A DNA stretch of 64,000 bases. It comes from Camarhynchus parvulus (Eukaryota; Chordata; Aves; Passeriformes; Thraupidae). The translations under genes were made by a program, and so were the position numbers. Where the stretch lies: positions 5,161,501-5,225,500 of the forward strand of contig NC_044590.1 of NCBI RefSeq assembly GCF_901933205.1, read 5' to 3'. The notes under the pieces were generated by a model, which worked only from the letters and a program-made list of their open reading frames with translations, was not told the origin of the DNA and did no database searches. Shown here one piece after another: positions 1 to 9,740 of this stretch (the stretch's first letter is position 1; the number at the start of each line of letters is the position of its first letter).

Positions 1-2249
1 CTTCACAATGCAACTATGGAATGAATGAAGGCTTTTAAGACAGGTTGGAAAAGACTTTTAGAGTTCTGCAAAATTATATCAAGCAAGTGTAATTTACAGC
101 TAGGGCAAAATTTTAGAATGAAAACCAATAAATCCTGAATCTCAGGTGACAGAGCGAAACATTTCCAGAGTTAAGTGGTGCATTTTGCTGATGTGCAGAC
201 ATTGTTCAGTGGTGGGGAAGAGGAAGGGCATTCTGCAGCTAAAGCCACAGAAATTGGAGTGAGGAGCTACAGGGTTCATGTCTGACCTGGTAAATCTGAG
301 CAATCATTTCCCCCCTGTGTGCTCCAGCTCAGCCTGGCTGCAGTGCAAGGGTTAAATAATTGGTCTTTACTGCTTAATGATCTGTCTTATCCTGTGGAGG
401 CAGCTCCTAAAGATAACTCTTCTTTATATACAGGAGGCTGTGAGATCTTTTAGAAGCATAAAAATCTGCTTTATACTTAATAAAAGAGGCCATTAGCAGC
501 TTGTAGTGGTGGGGTGTATCTAGGAATTCACTCAGCCCGCAGAGGAGCTCTGTTGTTATTACCAGCATAAACGGGAGAGGATGTTCTCACCATGTGGGAA
601 GAGACAAAACCCAGCTGGTGCTTTTGCTTAACACATTTTGCTCCAGAGCACAAAGTTGTACAGACACTTGATCCATCCAAAGAAAAGCTGGGCAACAACC
701 ACAGAGCCTGTCTTCACCAAGAGAGGAGTTTCTGCTTCAGATCTATGGACAAAGGAAGTGAAGTGCTTCTGATGTGCCTCTGCTGCCCTGTGCTTATGTG
801 CTGCTCATTATTTTACGGATGCCCTGCAGCATCTTGGGGAGGTGGTTGCGTGATTCCCATTCACCTCCAGCATTTCTGAATCCCCCCAGAGCGCAAAGCC
901 CACAAATCTGCACCAGACACAGGGTGTACAGAGAACCCTGTTGGGTGATTCCCATTCACCTCCAGCATTTCTGAATCTCCCCAGAGCGCAGAGCCCACAA
1001 ATCTGCACCAGACAAAGGGTGCACAGAGAACCCTGTCCACCGTGGTGATGGTCCAGCAGGGTGGGTGGGTAGAGAGGGGATATCTCCATCCCAGCAGATG
1101 GAGCACCTGTCTCTAGATGAGTTTTTGCAATCTACAGAGGGACCTGGCGTTGGCTCGGAGTGCAGGGGTGTTCAGTGTCCTAAATCACTGAGGTGAAAGA
1201 TAAGTCCCTGTCTGGGAAAGAAGTCAGCCTGCCTTGGAGCTCTCCCACTGAGCAAATTCCCTCTTGAGTTTCAGAGTTTCATCTTTTTGTCATTTTATCA
1301 CTTCTAATACAATTGCTTCCACAGCGATTTGCAGCACGGTTCAATTCTTGTCAATATTTTGAAATTCTAAAAACTTGAAGGGCTTTTCATTTGTTCCACA
1401 CTCAGCTGAGTGATGTGCTGAGTCTCCTCCTGTGCCATCCAGCAGAGAGGATGAGCTCTTGGGCTCAGCAGAGCAGCTCCCCATCCCACCGTGGCAGATG
1501 TGCAGGCAAACCCTACCTGTGCCTCTGTTTCCCTGGGCTGCCCTTTGCCAAGCTCAGTTCCACTGGAGTTTTTAAACAGCCCAAAAGCCTTGCATTTGAC
1601 ATGAACTGTGACTTCCACTTGATTCAATCACTGCTTAATTTGATCCTCCATTTAATTTTATCAAAACTGTAGTAATCAAATAATTTGTACTAAAAACATT
1701 ACAATTTCCACTTGTTTATTCTGATCAATTTTAATCCTTTAAGGCACAAGGTTTATTTAACGTAGTTATGAGGTAACAAAACACTGTCATTAAATCCACA
1801 AGGAAAGGACACAAGGAAAAAAAACATAGTTAAAAAGATCCCAAGGAGGGCTCATAATGCAGGAAAAAGACAATAACACACTGTTATTTAGAAGTCACGC
1901 TATGCATGATGAGAGCTAAGCAGCATCCTGCTGGTTGTGAGATGAAAAGATCAATGGCATGTTTCAGACAAGACATTTCTGGCAATGAACTGCACTGAAA
2001 AGGGGAAAATACATGAATGATCTGAATAGATTAGATATGAATGATTTTGCCTTTTTTGGGTGTTGACCAAATGAACCTGCGTTAGCAGTGTTTGAGTTCT
2101 CCCTCTGTACAACAAACCTCCAAAACCAGCTGAGTAAGAGGAGGGAAAGCTTTCCACTGCAGGCTGTTCCTCTGCTGCTTTGAGAAATAAAACCCAACCT
2201 CCTGCTCCGCTGCTCCTCTCCCTGATTGTGCCCCATCCCTCCCCCGCAG
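1..2249 (+). other. NTSR1: 3' part of NTSR1 intron 1
   Basis: This non-coding stretch precedes the first NTSR1 exon in the window. It ends in a pyrimidine-rich tract and a consensus CAG acceptor at 2247-2249. The preceding coding exon, which in this family carries the N-terminus through about TM5, is not here. The region contains a two-copy 95-bp tandem duplication (850-1039). Short open frames around 592-1106 and 1391-1672 have no recognisable protein similarity and look like chance. I see nothing else distinctive. Confidence 0.75.
850..1039. repeat. 95-bp tandem duplication, two copies
   Basis: Copy 1 is 850-944 and copy 2 is 945-1039, both starting GTGATTCCCATTCACCTCC. They differ at only a handful of positions (for example CCCCCCAGAGCGCAA versus CTCCCCAGAGCGCAG), so the duplication is fairly recent. 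It lies in NTSR1 intron 1. The overlapping open frames on both strands arise from the repetition and show no protein family signature. Confidence 0.85.
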
Positions 2250-2451
2250 GTCAACACCTTCATCTCCTTCGTGTTCCCCATGGTCGTCATCTCGGTGCTC
2301 AACACCATCATCGCCAACCAGCTGCTGGTGATGTTCAGGCAGGCGGCCCAGGAGAACCAGGTGTGCACCATTGGTGGGCAGCAGACCATGCTCAGCATGT
2401 CCATGGAGCCCAGCAGAGTGCAAGCCCTGAAGCACGGCGTGAGGGTCCTGC
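2250..2451 (+). CDS. NTSR1: NTSR1 coding exon (TM5 to start of TM6)
   Basis: This exon encodes the middle of neurotensin receptor 1, the plasma-membrane GPCR that binds neurotensin and signals mainly through Gq/11. It starts in phase 0 after a CCCCCGCAG acceptor and ends one base into a codon before a GTGAGT donor, giving 202 nt and 67 codons plus one base. The translation opens VNTFISFVFPMVVISVLNTI, which is TM5. The third intracellular loop follows, with VMFRQAAQENQVCTIGG and then EPSRVQALKHGVRVLR leading into TM6. It matches the mammalian receptor I know nearly residue for residue except in the loop middle (QQTMLSMSM). Loop 3 is the usual G-protein contact region of these receptors. The open frame runs on into intron 2, but the donor and the match to the next exon set the end at 2451. 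Identification as NTSR1 rather than NTSR2 rests on the loop-3 and TM5 sequence. Confidence 0.96.
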
Positions 2452-3433
2452 GTGAGTATCGCCTTCCCTCGGGGAATAAAGGAATGGGACTGGAAGAGGA
2501 ACAGGTGGGAATTGGAAAACACTTTTGCCCAAAACGCCCTCTCTTTGTGTCTTTTCTTGTTGGTGTTAGGAAAATTAATCTACAAACACCAGAGGTTTAT
2601 GTCCAAAAAGGAGACAGAGGAGTCCTTTTACTTTGCTCAAATAAAGGGAGAGGCGATGGGGCATTCCCCTGGGATCTCTCAGATTTTTTGAGGATGCAGC
2701 CTCCCTTTTTATCCCAATTTCCCTCTCTCTTTCCCCATTGGCTGAGGTACTTGAGAGGTTCAGACTTCCCAAAATGCCTGATACCAGAGATTCCCCTCTA
2801 ATGTATAACCCTCCCTTTTCATGTTTAATTCTTACTGAATTTAGGGGTTTTTCTTCTCCATTGTTTTCATCTTTCAATGTCTAATTTCATTTATCAGCAA
2901 ACCTAAAGTTTATTTGTAAAAGCAAATATCTTTTTCCATTCATCAATCAGTGGAATCCTTCCCATTGTTTCTTTTATCTCCCAGAGCTAGTTTTATCTAC
3001 CAGCGGACCCACAGCTGGTTTGTAAAGACAAATCTGCTATTCCTCTCATTGGTTTGCAAAGCTAAGGAGCAGACCTGCTCACTCTGGAAAAGCAAAACCA
3101 ACCCAGCATTTTAATGATTTAGTTGACAGCAATTTAAGCCTTGTTTGTGTTGTTTCATTACTTCTCTTTTTCTGCATAGCTCTCGTTCAGACAGAGCTTG
3201 AATAAAAGATCCTGCACTCAGGAATTGAGCTGTACTGCAGAGTAGTGGATGTCTTGATTAAATAAACTGAGGAAAAGACCAAAGAATCTGGTAGCTTAAC
3301 CTCAGAGAGGATAAGGCAAAAGCTGCCCAAAAATAGTACCCAAAATAGCTAACAAAGGGTGCCCATAGTGGTTTTAAACATGAGATGGGAGAATTTGTTA
3401 GCAGAAAGCTTTCTGATGTTCTGGTGTTTTTAG

Positions 3434-3565
3434 AAGGGTTTGGGTTGGCAGAGACCCCAAAGTTCACCTAGTCCCAAACCCTTGCCATGGGCAGAGACAC
3501 CTTTCACTACCCCAGGTTGCTCCAAGTCCCATCCAGCCTGGCCTTGGACACTTCCAGGGATGGAG
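3434..3565 (-). mobile_element. CR1 LINE 3'-end fragment
   Basis: The sequence GGGTTTGGGTTGGCAGAGAC and the later CCAGGTTGCTCCAAG and CTTGGACACTTCCAGGGATG are the reverse complement of the avian CR1 3' end. It is 5'-truncated in the usual way and decayed. It sits in NTSR1 intron 2, antisense to the gene. Confidence 0.85.
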
Positions 3566-3930
3566 CATCTTGGTATTTGAAGTGCTTTGGCTCAGACCAG
3601 GTTTCCAATGAGAGAAATCCCTAGAGAAGGTACCAAGAGCCTCCATGACATTTTCCCAGTGTTTTTCACAAGGAATGCATCCCATGCAGCACTCCTTGCC
3701 TGTGCCATAGGTGAACCACTTGTGCATTCCCAACTGGGAAACACCTACTGAGAAAAAGGAAAGAAAAACCACAGGAGACATTAAATTCCCCACAATTATC
3801 TTGTTGGACTGTATTTGTTTACTGTCTGTGCACCCCAATGAACTGTTACCCAGGGGTGGGTGAGGAGGGAGCCTTGCTTCCCCATGGAGCCTACCAGGAC
3901 CCTGCTCCTTGCTATCCCTTTGTTTTTTAA

Positions 3931-4136
3931 CACTTCTGCCTGCTGCCACAAAGTGAGAAGCTGCCTTTTCTCACTCTACTACCCCCACCTCACACACCTC
4001 TCTCTCTCTCCTTTTAGTATTGGACCCTCTTTGATCATCAAGAAGAGAGAGCTCTTTATGAGTAATAGCAGAGAAACATAAATTTATAGCTTCCATTCCT
4101 CAGCACTGGAGGAAGTGCACCCCTCACATCTCCTCT
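3931..4136. repeat. ~200-bp direct repeat, left copy
   Basis: This segment starts CACTTCTGCCTGCTGCCACA and ends CATCTCCTCT. It recurs at 5695-5915 in the same orientation at roughly 90% identity or better by eye, with small indels in the CT-rich middle and an 11-bp gap near the end. The CpG-rich tandem array begins at the base where this copy stops matching. The copies lack TG...CA ends and I could not find a target duplication, so a retroviral LTR pair is not supported. A local duplication or two copies of an unnamed dispersed repeat are the alternatives. Confidence 0.85.
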
Positions 4137-4682
4137 TTTACGACAGGTGCGCTTTACGGCAGTTTTGTGACAGTCGTGCTTTACAACACCTTTTACGACA
4201 GTCGCAGCGCTTTACGGCAGTTTTACGACAGTCGCGGTTTCCGGTAAATTTTTTTGCGACAGTCGCACTTTACGGCAGTTTTACGACAGTATCGCTTTGC
4301 GGCAGCTTTACGACAGTCGTGCTTTACGGCAGTTTCACGACAGTCGCATTTTACTGCACCTTTTATGACAGTCGCGCTTTATCGCACCTTTTACGACAGT
4401 CGCGCTTTACGGCACTTTTGCGACGGGCGCGCTTTACGGCAGCCTTTTACGACAGTCGCGCTTTACGGCACCTTTTACGACAGTCGCGCTTTACGGCACT
4501 TTCTTGCGACAGTGTTGCTTTACGGCAGCTTTCACGACAGTGTTGCTTTATGGCAGCTTTTACGTCAGTCGCGCTTTACAGCACTTTTGCGACAGTCGCG
4601 CTTTACGGCAGTTTTTACGACAGTCGTGCTTTACGAGTTTTTCTTTACAGCATTTTACAACAGTTTCGCTTTGCATCACTTA
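4137..4682. repeat. CpG-rich ~26-bp tandem array
   Basis: About 19-20 head-to-tail copies share a consensus of the form TTTTACGACAGTCG followed by CGCTTTACGGCA, with unit lengths of 26-29 bp. A fully CpG-bearing unit has four CpGs, in a window where CpG is otherwise scarce. Several units show CpG-to-TpG changes (GTCGTGC, GTGTTGC). Each unit contains the 10-mer TTTACG(A/G)CAG twice, so the unit looks like a diverged dimer. It also contains the dyad CGAC-A-GTCG. All three forward frames are open because the unit carries no forward stop codon. The frame rotates with the non-triplet period, which argues against coding. I do not recognise the family. Confidence 0.92.
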
Positions 4683-4689
4683 AGGGCAC

Positions 4690-4820
4690 TTTTTTAGCAC
4701 TTTACGGTTTCTACTTTTTTAAATTTTTAATTAATTTTATTGGTTAATTTTTAATTTTTTTAAATTTAATTTTATTTTTAATTTTTTTATTTATATATTT
4801 TTTTTAAATTTGGTGCTGTG
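4690..4820. repeat. AT-rich low-complexity tract
   Basis: Runs of T and A broken by TTAATTTT-like motifs fill the gap between the 26-bp array and the solo LTR at 4843. It has no CpG at all, in sharp contrast with the array beside it. Confidence 0.8.
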
Positions 4821-4842
4821 CAGACCAACTCTAGCCAGTGAT

Positions 4843-5237
4843 TGTGATGCTGTTTGAGGGTCCCCAGGATGAGGGAAGATATGAGAATCTTGGATTCACC
4901 TTTCAGAAGGCTGATTTATTATTTTATGATATCTATTTTATTAAAAGAAAATGAGACATTAGAACTATACTACAAGAAAGAGCATGGAGACATCAGAAAG
5001 CTCGAAAGGAATGAATAATAAAAACCTGGGACTGCTCACAGCCTCAACACAGCTGGACCATGATTGCTCATCAAGTAGAAAGAATGCACAGGAGACCAAT
5101 CCAAGATGCCCCTGTTGCTAAACCATCTCCAGCCCACACTCCACAGCCAGCAGATCGTTATTGGTTCAATTTCTGTTCTGAGGCTTCTCAGGAGAAAAAT
5201 CCCAGCAAAAGGGTTTTTATCAAACACGTCAGGGCCA
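4843..5237 (-). mobile_element. Solo LTR, ~390-bp family, copy 1
   Basis: This element starts TGTGATGCTGTTTGAGGGTC and ends in CA at 5237. It is the reverse complement of the copies at 16642, 24073 and 38029 and co-oriented with the one at 31898. It is flanked by AGTGAT (4837-4842) and GGTGAT (5238-5243), a 6-bp target duplication with one mismatch. A 6-bp duplication is typical of class II (alpha/betaretrovirus-like) endogenous retroviruses. No internal retroviral sequence adjoins it, so it is a solo LTR left by recombination. Strand is set by taking the copies with CCAAT-type boxes upstream of the TATA/AATAAA-rich part as sense, which is tentative. Confidence 0.88.
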
Positions 5238-5694
5238 GGTGATGGTTCAGGCAGCATTGGCTGGCCAAGGTCACTGTGTCATCCCTGCCAGCCCGGGTGT
5301 CACAGCAAGGAGGAGCTCAGCCTGTGCTCACACAGCCCTGCCAAGGGACTGGCTGCCAAACCAGAGCTGTGCCATGCATGCCAGTGTCTGCATGGCAGAG
5401 AGAGGACATGAAAAGCCACTGAGGACAGACTGCCACCTCCTCCCTGAGCTCTGCCCTGCAGGCCTGGTCAAGGGCAGCCACTTTGGGAAGGCTGCATTTG
5501 CTGCCCATCAGCTCCTCCGTGTCTTACAGGAGTTTAAATGCCCCAGGTTTGGGTTGGTGCTGAGCAGAGGGCAGTGAGGAGAAAGGGAGAAGGCTGTGCT
5601 GCAGGGCAGCTGGATCCAGGCAGAGCCAGTTTGGGGAGCAGCCTTGTCTAACAGCATTTCATTTTCCAGTTCTACTACATTACATTTCATTTTG

Positions 5695-5915
5695 CACTTC
5701 TGCCTGCTGCCACAAAGTGAGAAGCTGCCTTTTCTCACTCTACTACCCCACCTCATACATCTCTCTCTCTCTCCCTCCTTTTAGTATTGTATCCTCTTTG
5801 ATCATCAAGAAGAGAGAGCTCTTCATGAATAATAGCAGAGAAACCTAAATTTACATCTGGCATTCCTCAGCACTGGAGGAAGTGCACCCCTCGCCCACAG
5901 GTCCACATCTCCTCT
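5695..5915. repeat. ~200-bp direct repeat, right copy
   Basis: This is the partner of 3931-4136 in the same orientation, including the shared stretch GATCATCAAGAAGAGAGAGC. It retains an 11-bp segment (GCCCACAGGTC) that the left copy lacks. After CATCTCCTCT it continues into AAGGAAAAACAA rather than into the tandem array. Confidence 0.85.
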
Positions 5916-7399
5916 AAGGAAAAACAACCCTTCACTTTCTGAACAATAAGCATAATTTTCTTTTTCATCTTCTTCTTCTTCCTCTTTTTTTCTTCTCCAG
6001 GCAAATTTTTGGGTTTGCTGTGTGCTGCAAAAGCTGAGAATATTTGGCAAAAGTGAGGGTTTTAGTCTGGAGCCTGAGGGGGTGCAAAAGTGGGTCAGAT
6101 GTGGCACCAAGGGGCCCCAGTGTGCAGGGATGCCCAGATATTCCAGGCATCTCCTCAGGGCCACCCCAGCAGCAGGACTGAGCTCCCCTCCCTGCTGGGA
6201 AGGCAATGAAAGGGCAGCTGTTTGCTGCATTTCTATGCTGAGGAAGATCCAGCAAATAAAAAAATCCTCCCTCACTTTTGTCTGTGATTCACTCCACCAT
6301 GCAGAAATGCTCTCTTTATCCAGAAAATGGGAGTGAAATCCTGTGCATTTCAGTTTTTCAGATGCAAGAAACTGATTTTTATTATTACTGGAAGTGCTTG
6401 ATTCACACTTTTGTCACCTGTTCCTCATGAGTTACATTTTAATAAACCAGGTCTCTGAGCTGTCTGAAAAGTAGCAAAGAATACACAAGGATTCATATGA
6501 TTTATCCTGGCATCCATGACAGCCAAAATCATGAACAGAGTCTGGGCTCATTTATGGAAGAGGGTGGGAAAAGAAAAATGACTTGTCCCCCCTTATAAAA
6601 CTGCTGGCAGAGTATCAGAGCTTCATGGTGGTGAAAGTATTTTCCATTTTCAAAACTGAACTTTGGCCTGAGGTACAGAGAAGGAGGATTTAGGTCTAAG
6701 GGTGAAATGTTTCAGAACTTGTAAAAGCAGTGTACAGAAAACAATTTTTTGTGGTTCATGGTGTGCAGGGCTCTTGGATAAGATCAGAGCAGCAAGAAAC
6801 TTCCTTGCTCCAAATGTACTGAGATTAAGTATTTGTTTACATTGAAATAAGAGCTAAAAGTGGCCAGGCTAACAGCCTCATTCAAAACATCCACAACAGT
6901 GTTTTCCTCCCTTTTGGTAGCATTTGTGTATTTTCTTGGCTCTGTCTGACTGTGGTCATGTACAAAATAATGAGGGTGATGAGGATCAAGGGATGTGTCA
7001 GGCCTGTTGCCTGGGAGCCAACTCATTAAGTCAGTAAGCAAGAGATTCCTGATTGTAATTCCCTCTCTGCTGTCAGAGCTCACCAGGTGTGAGGATTCAA
7101 ATTCAGAGGGCTCCAGGCACTCACAGTTTCCCAGATTTTTATTGAAGACATCGGGGCAACCTGGTCTGTTGTTAAAAATACCTTCCACCAAGAGATTCCT
7201 CACTATGGGAATAAAATCCTAATATTACCAGGTGGAATGTGCCTGGGCTCTTCTGGGCCTTGCTGCTTGGCCAGAGGCAGCAGCTGTGGTCAGTGTCTTT
7301 CAGGTGGAGTGCTTCTGTCAGCTGCAACCTGTAAGGCTCATTGACAGAAGACACGGTTAACATAGGTTCACCTAAATCATAACAAAAGTTATTTTGTTT

Positions 7400-9050
7400 C
7401 TCTTTCAACAATGGGTTAGCAAACGTGGTCTTTGAAGCATCTGCTTCACTTACAGAAATATTAATATTACCCTGTGCTTGGTTTATTTTCCTTCCCTTAT
7501 TCCCTTCGCCTGCTCTTTTTGTGTCTGCACACCTGGCAGGCCGGCACTCCCCATTCAGTTTTTTTGCTGTTGCTGACCCCCCAGGAGTGCTTGCAGTTCT
7601 CCTCCCCTGCCATTTCTAAATTCAACAAATTGCATTTTCAGGGGGCACTGGCTACTCCAGTGCCCAAGGTTATTGCAAAGCAGGCATGGCTTTGTGGGGT
7701 CAACCATTGCTGTTCTTCGCTGCTTCCCAGGGTACTGCTGTGCTGAGGGAATGGGCGCAGGGCTGGCAACGGCGACACGCTGAGGTGGTCTTGGCAGCAG
7801 CCTTGGTCTGGTGTCTTCAGCAACACTCATCAGAGGCACTTTCCTGTTGCAAACTAGAAGCATATCTTTTAGTGTAGGGGGAGGGGTCTAGAGGAAGGCT
7901 CAAAATTGCCGCTCAACACTGTTCATTTGCATTTGTAAATACCATTTTTTCTAAAACCTCTTCCCTTGCATTCTCTTTTTTAACTTGTATTTCAATGGCT
8001 CTAGTTAACCTTTCTACAAATTTCAGAAAAGGCTCGGATGGTAGCTGCTTGATCTTACTATAGGGCTCAAATGGGCCCTCAGGTTGAAGGGAAAAGAAGG
8101 CCTTTTCAGCTGCTTCTTTGACTTTCTCAAGTGTTTCTACAGGAATTGAGGTAGATTGGATTGAGGGTAAAGACCATTGGTCTTCACCGGAGAGATGCTC
8201 AATGGTAATTGGCATGCCATTGGTATCTTTTGCTGTGTTTGGATCAGCATGCAAGCCTGGGAGAGCATCTTTTAGCAGTTGTTTCCATGCTAATCCCCAC
8301 AATTTGAATTCTGTAGAGGTCATGAGGCATGAGAAGAGCTGTTTTAAATCATGTGGGACTACTACAGTCCTGCTCAGCTCAGAATTTAAAAGGCCACGGA
8401 AGTATGGGTGCGTGGGCCATACTCCTCATGGGATTTGCAAATCTCTTTAATCAATTCTCATCCAAAAGTTTTCCAATTAGCAGCTGGGGCTGCTCCCCCT
8501 TGTGCTGCAGGCTGATACGTAACAGGAGCGAACGACAAAGTGGGACCCTGTATTGAGTCTGAGGTTCCCTGCCCTGTATCCTTTGAATCGGAAGCATGGG
8601 GATAACAAATACAGCAGTGGGGACATGCAGTGGGCGTGCCCCCACCGTGGGAACCCAGAGAGGGGGCGGGGCAAGGGGTGGGGATGCCATGGGAACAGGG
8701 GGCAGGGACACCTGATGACATCACATCAACAGACACCCCCTGGGAGGAGTAGAGGGGCGGAGCTGAGGGTACAGCAGGTAAGGGGTGGGGAGGCGAGGCA
8801 GCCAAAGCTCTTCCAGTGGGTGCTCAGCTGCCTTTTAGCTTTTCCGAGGTTCTGAGATCCGTTCTTGGGGCTCTGAGTCGATCAGCCGCACGTTGGGGGC
8901 TGGGGGAGGGGAAGGGGTAGGCGTGCCACCCACCAGGCAGGAAGGGGGGAAGGCTCAGGGGACAAATGACACTTGGCTAGGCCAATGACCCCCGGGCTGA
9001 GGGGCATCTCTTGAACTTCACCAATCACACGACGCCCTCGCTGGAATGTG
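7400..9050 (-). pseudogene. Endogenous retrovirus gag remnant, broken
   Basis: Read on the minus strand this is a decayed gag of an avian class II (betaretrovirus-like) endogenous retrovirus. A proline-rich segment carries the late-domain string PSAPPLY (8749-8769), combining PSAP-type and PPxY-type motifs. The capsid part (about 7913-8450) has a major homology region with an EPFxxFVxRL core at 8006-8035. The nucleocapsid has one C-x2-C-x4-H-x4-C zinc knuckle at 7645-7686. In life such a protein would assemble virus particles and package RNA. It is inactive: there are in-frame TGA stops near 8458 and 7913, a frame change near 8400-8420 and another near 7875. The second TGA looks like CpG decay. 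I see no protease, polymerase or envelope region and no flanking LTR, so both ends are approximate. It lies antisense in NTSR1 intron 2. Confidence 0.85.
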
Positions 9051-9371
9051 AAGCTTGACGGACAGCAGCCAGCAAGGGGAAGGGAGAAGGTATTGGCACA
9101 CCTGGGAATGGACTGGGATAGCTGAAAGAGGAAACTGCATCAGACTGCAACACCACACTCTCCTTCGCCCATCCAATTCCTTCCATTAAACCACCTCCAG
9201 GTTGTGTTGCTATTCCTTGGCTATGCTGGAGCCCTGGAATGCTGAGTCTCCCAAAGCTGTGAGATGCTTCACAGGAGTATGAGCATTTTCTGATTGCACA
9301 GCCTGATATGCCAGTCACTTGATAAAATTCTAAATAACCTTAAGTACTCACATGTATGCACACACCAGAGC

Positions 9372-9740
9372 AATCATAGAATCATGGAATGGTTTGGGTT
9401 GGAAGGGATCTTAAAGCTCATCTCATTCCACCCCTGCCATGGACAGGGACACCTTCCATTATCCCAGGTTGCTCCAAGCCCTGTCCAGCCTGGCCTTGGA
9501 CACTTCCAGGGATCCAGGGGCAGCCACAGCTTCTCTGGGCACCCTGTACCAGGGCCTCCCCACCCTCACAGGGAAGAATTTCTTCTTAATATCCAGTCTA
9601 ACCCTTCCTTCTTTCACTCTAAATCCACTCCCCCGTACTGTAACTCCAGGCCCTTGTCCCAAGTCCCTCTCCAGCCTGCTTGGAGCTCCTTTAGGCGCTG
9701 AACAACCCCAGGCTGAACAGCCCAAATTATCTATGCTGCT
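9372..9740 (-). mobile_element. CR1 LINE 3'-end fragment, longest in window
   Basis: It begins ATCATAGAATCATGGAATGG, the reverse complement of the CR1 terminal ATTCTATG-type repeats. It continues through GGTTGCTCCAAGCCCTGTCC and AGGGAAGAATTTCTTCTTAA to GCTGAACAGCCCAAATTA. The order matches an antisense CR1 copy that is 5'-truncated. Open frames across it on both strands are chance. Confidence 0.93.

Noticed and set aside
2226..2801. A 191-codon frame that starts before and ends after the NTSR1 exon
   Set aside because: Only 2250-2451 matches the receptor. The CAG acceptor and GTGAGT donor and the phase to the next exon define the true exon.
4115..4747. Long open frame (210 codons) across the CpG-rich array
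   Set aside because: The array unit has no forward stop codon and a non-triplet period, so all forward frames open together and rotate. There is no start context or domain.
3931..5915. Direct repeats as the two LTRs of a small retroelement
   Set aside because: There are no TG...CA termini, no target duplication, no primer-binding or polypurine site, and the interior is array, AT tract and an unrelated solo LTR.
7172..7411. Protease or dUTPase region following the retroviral gag
   Set aside because: The 79-codon frame is in the right place and strand but shows no motif that I can tie to a retroviral protease or dUTPase.
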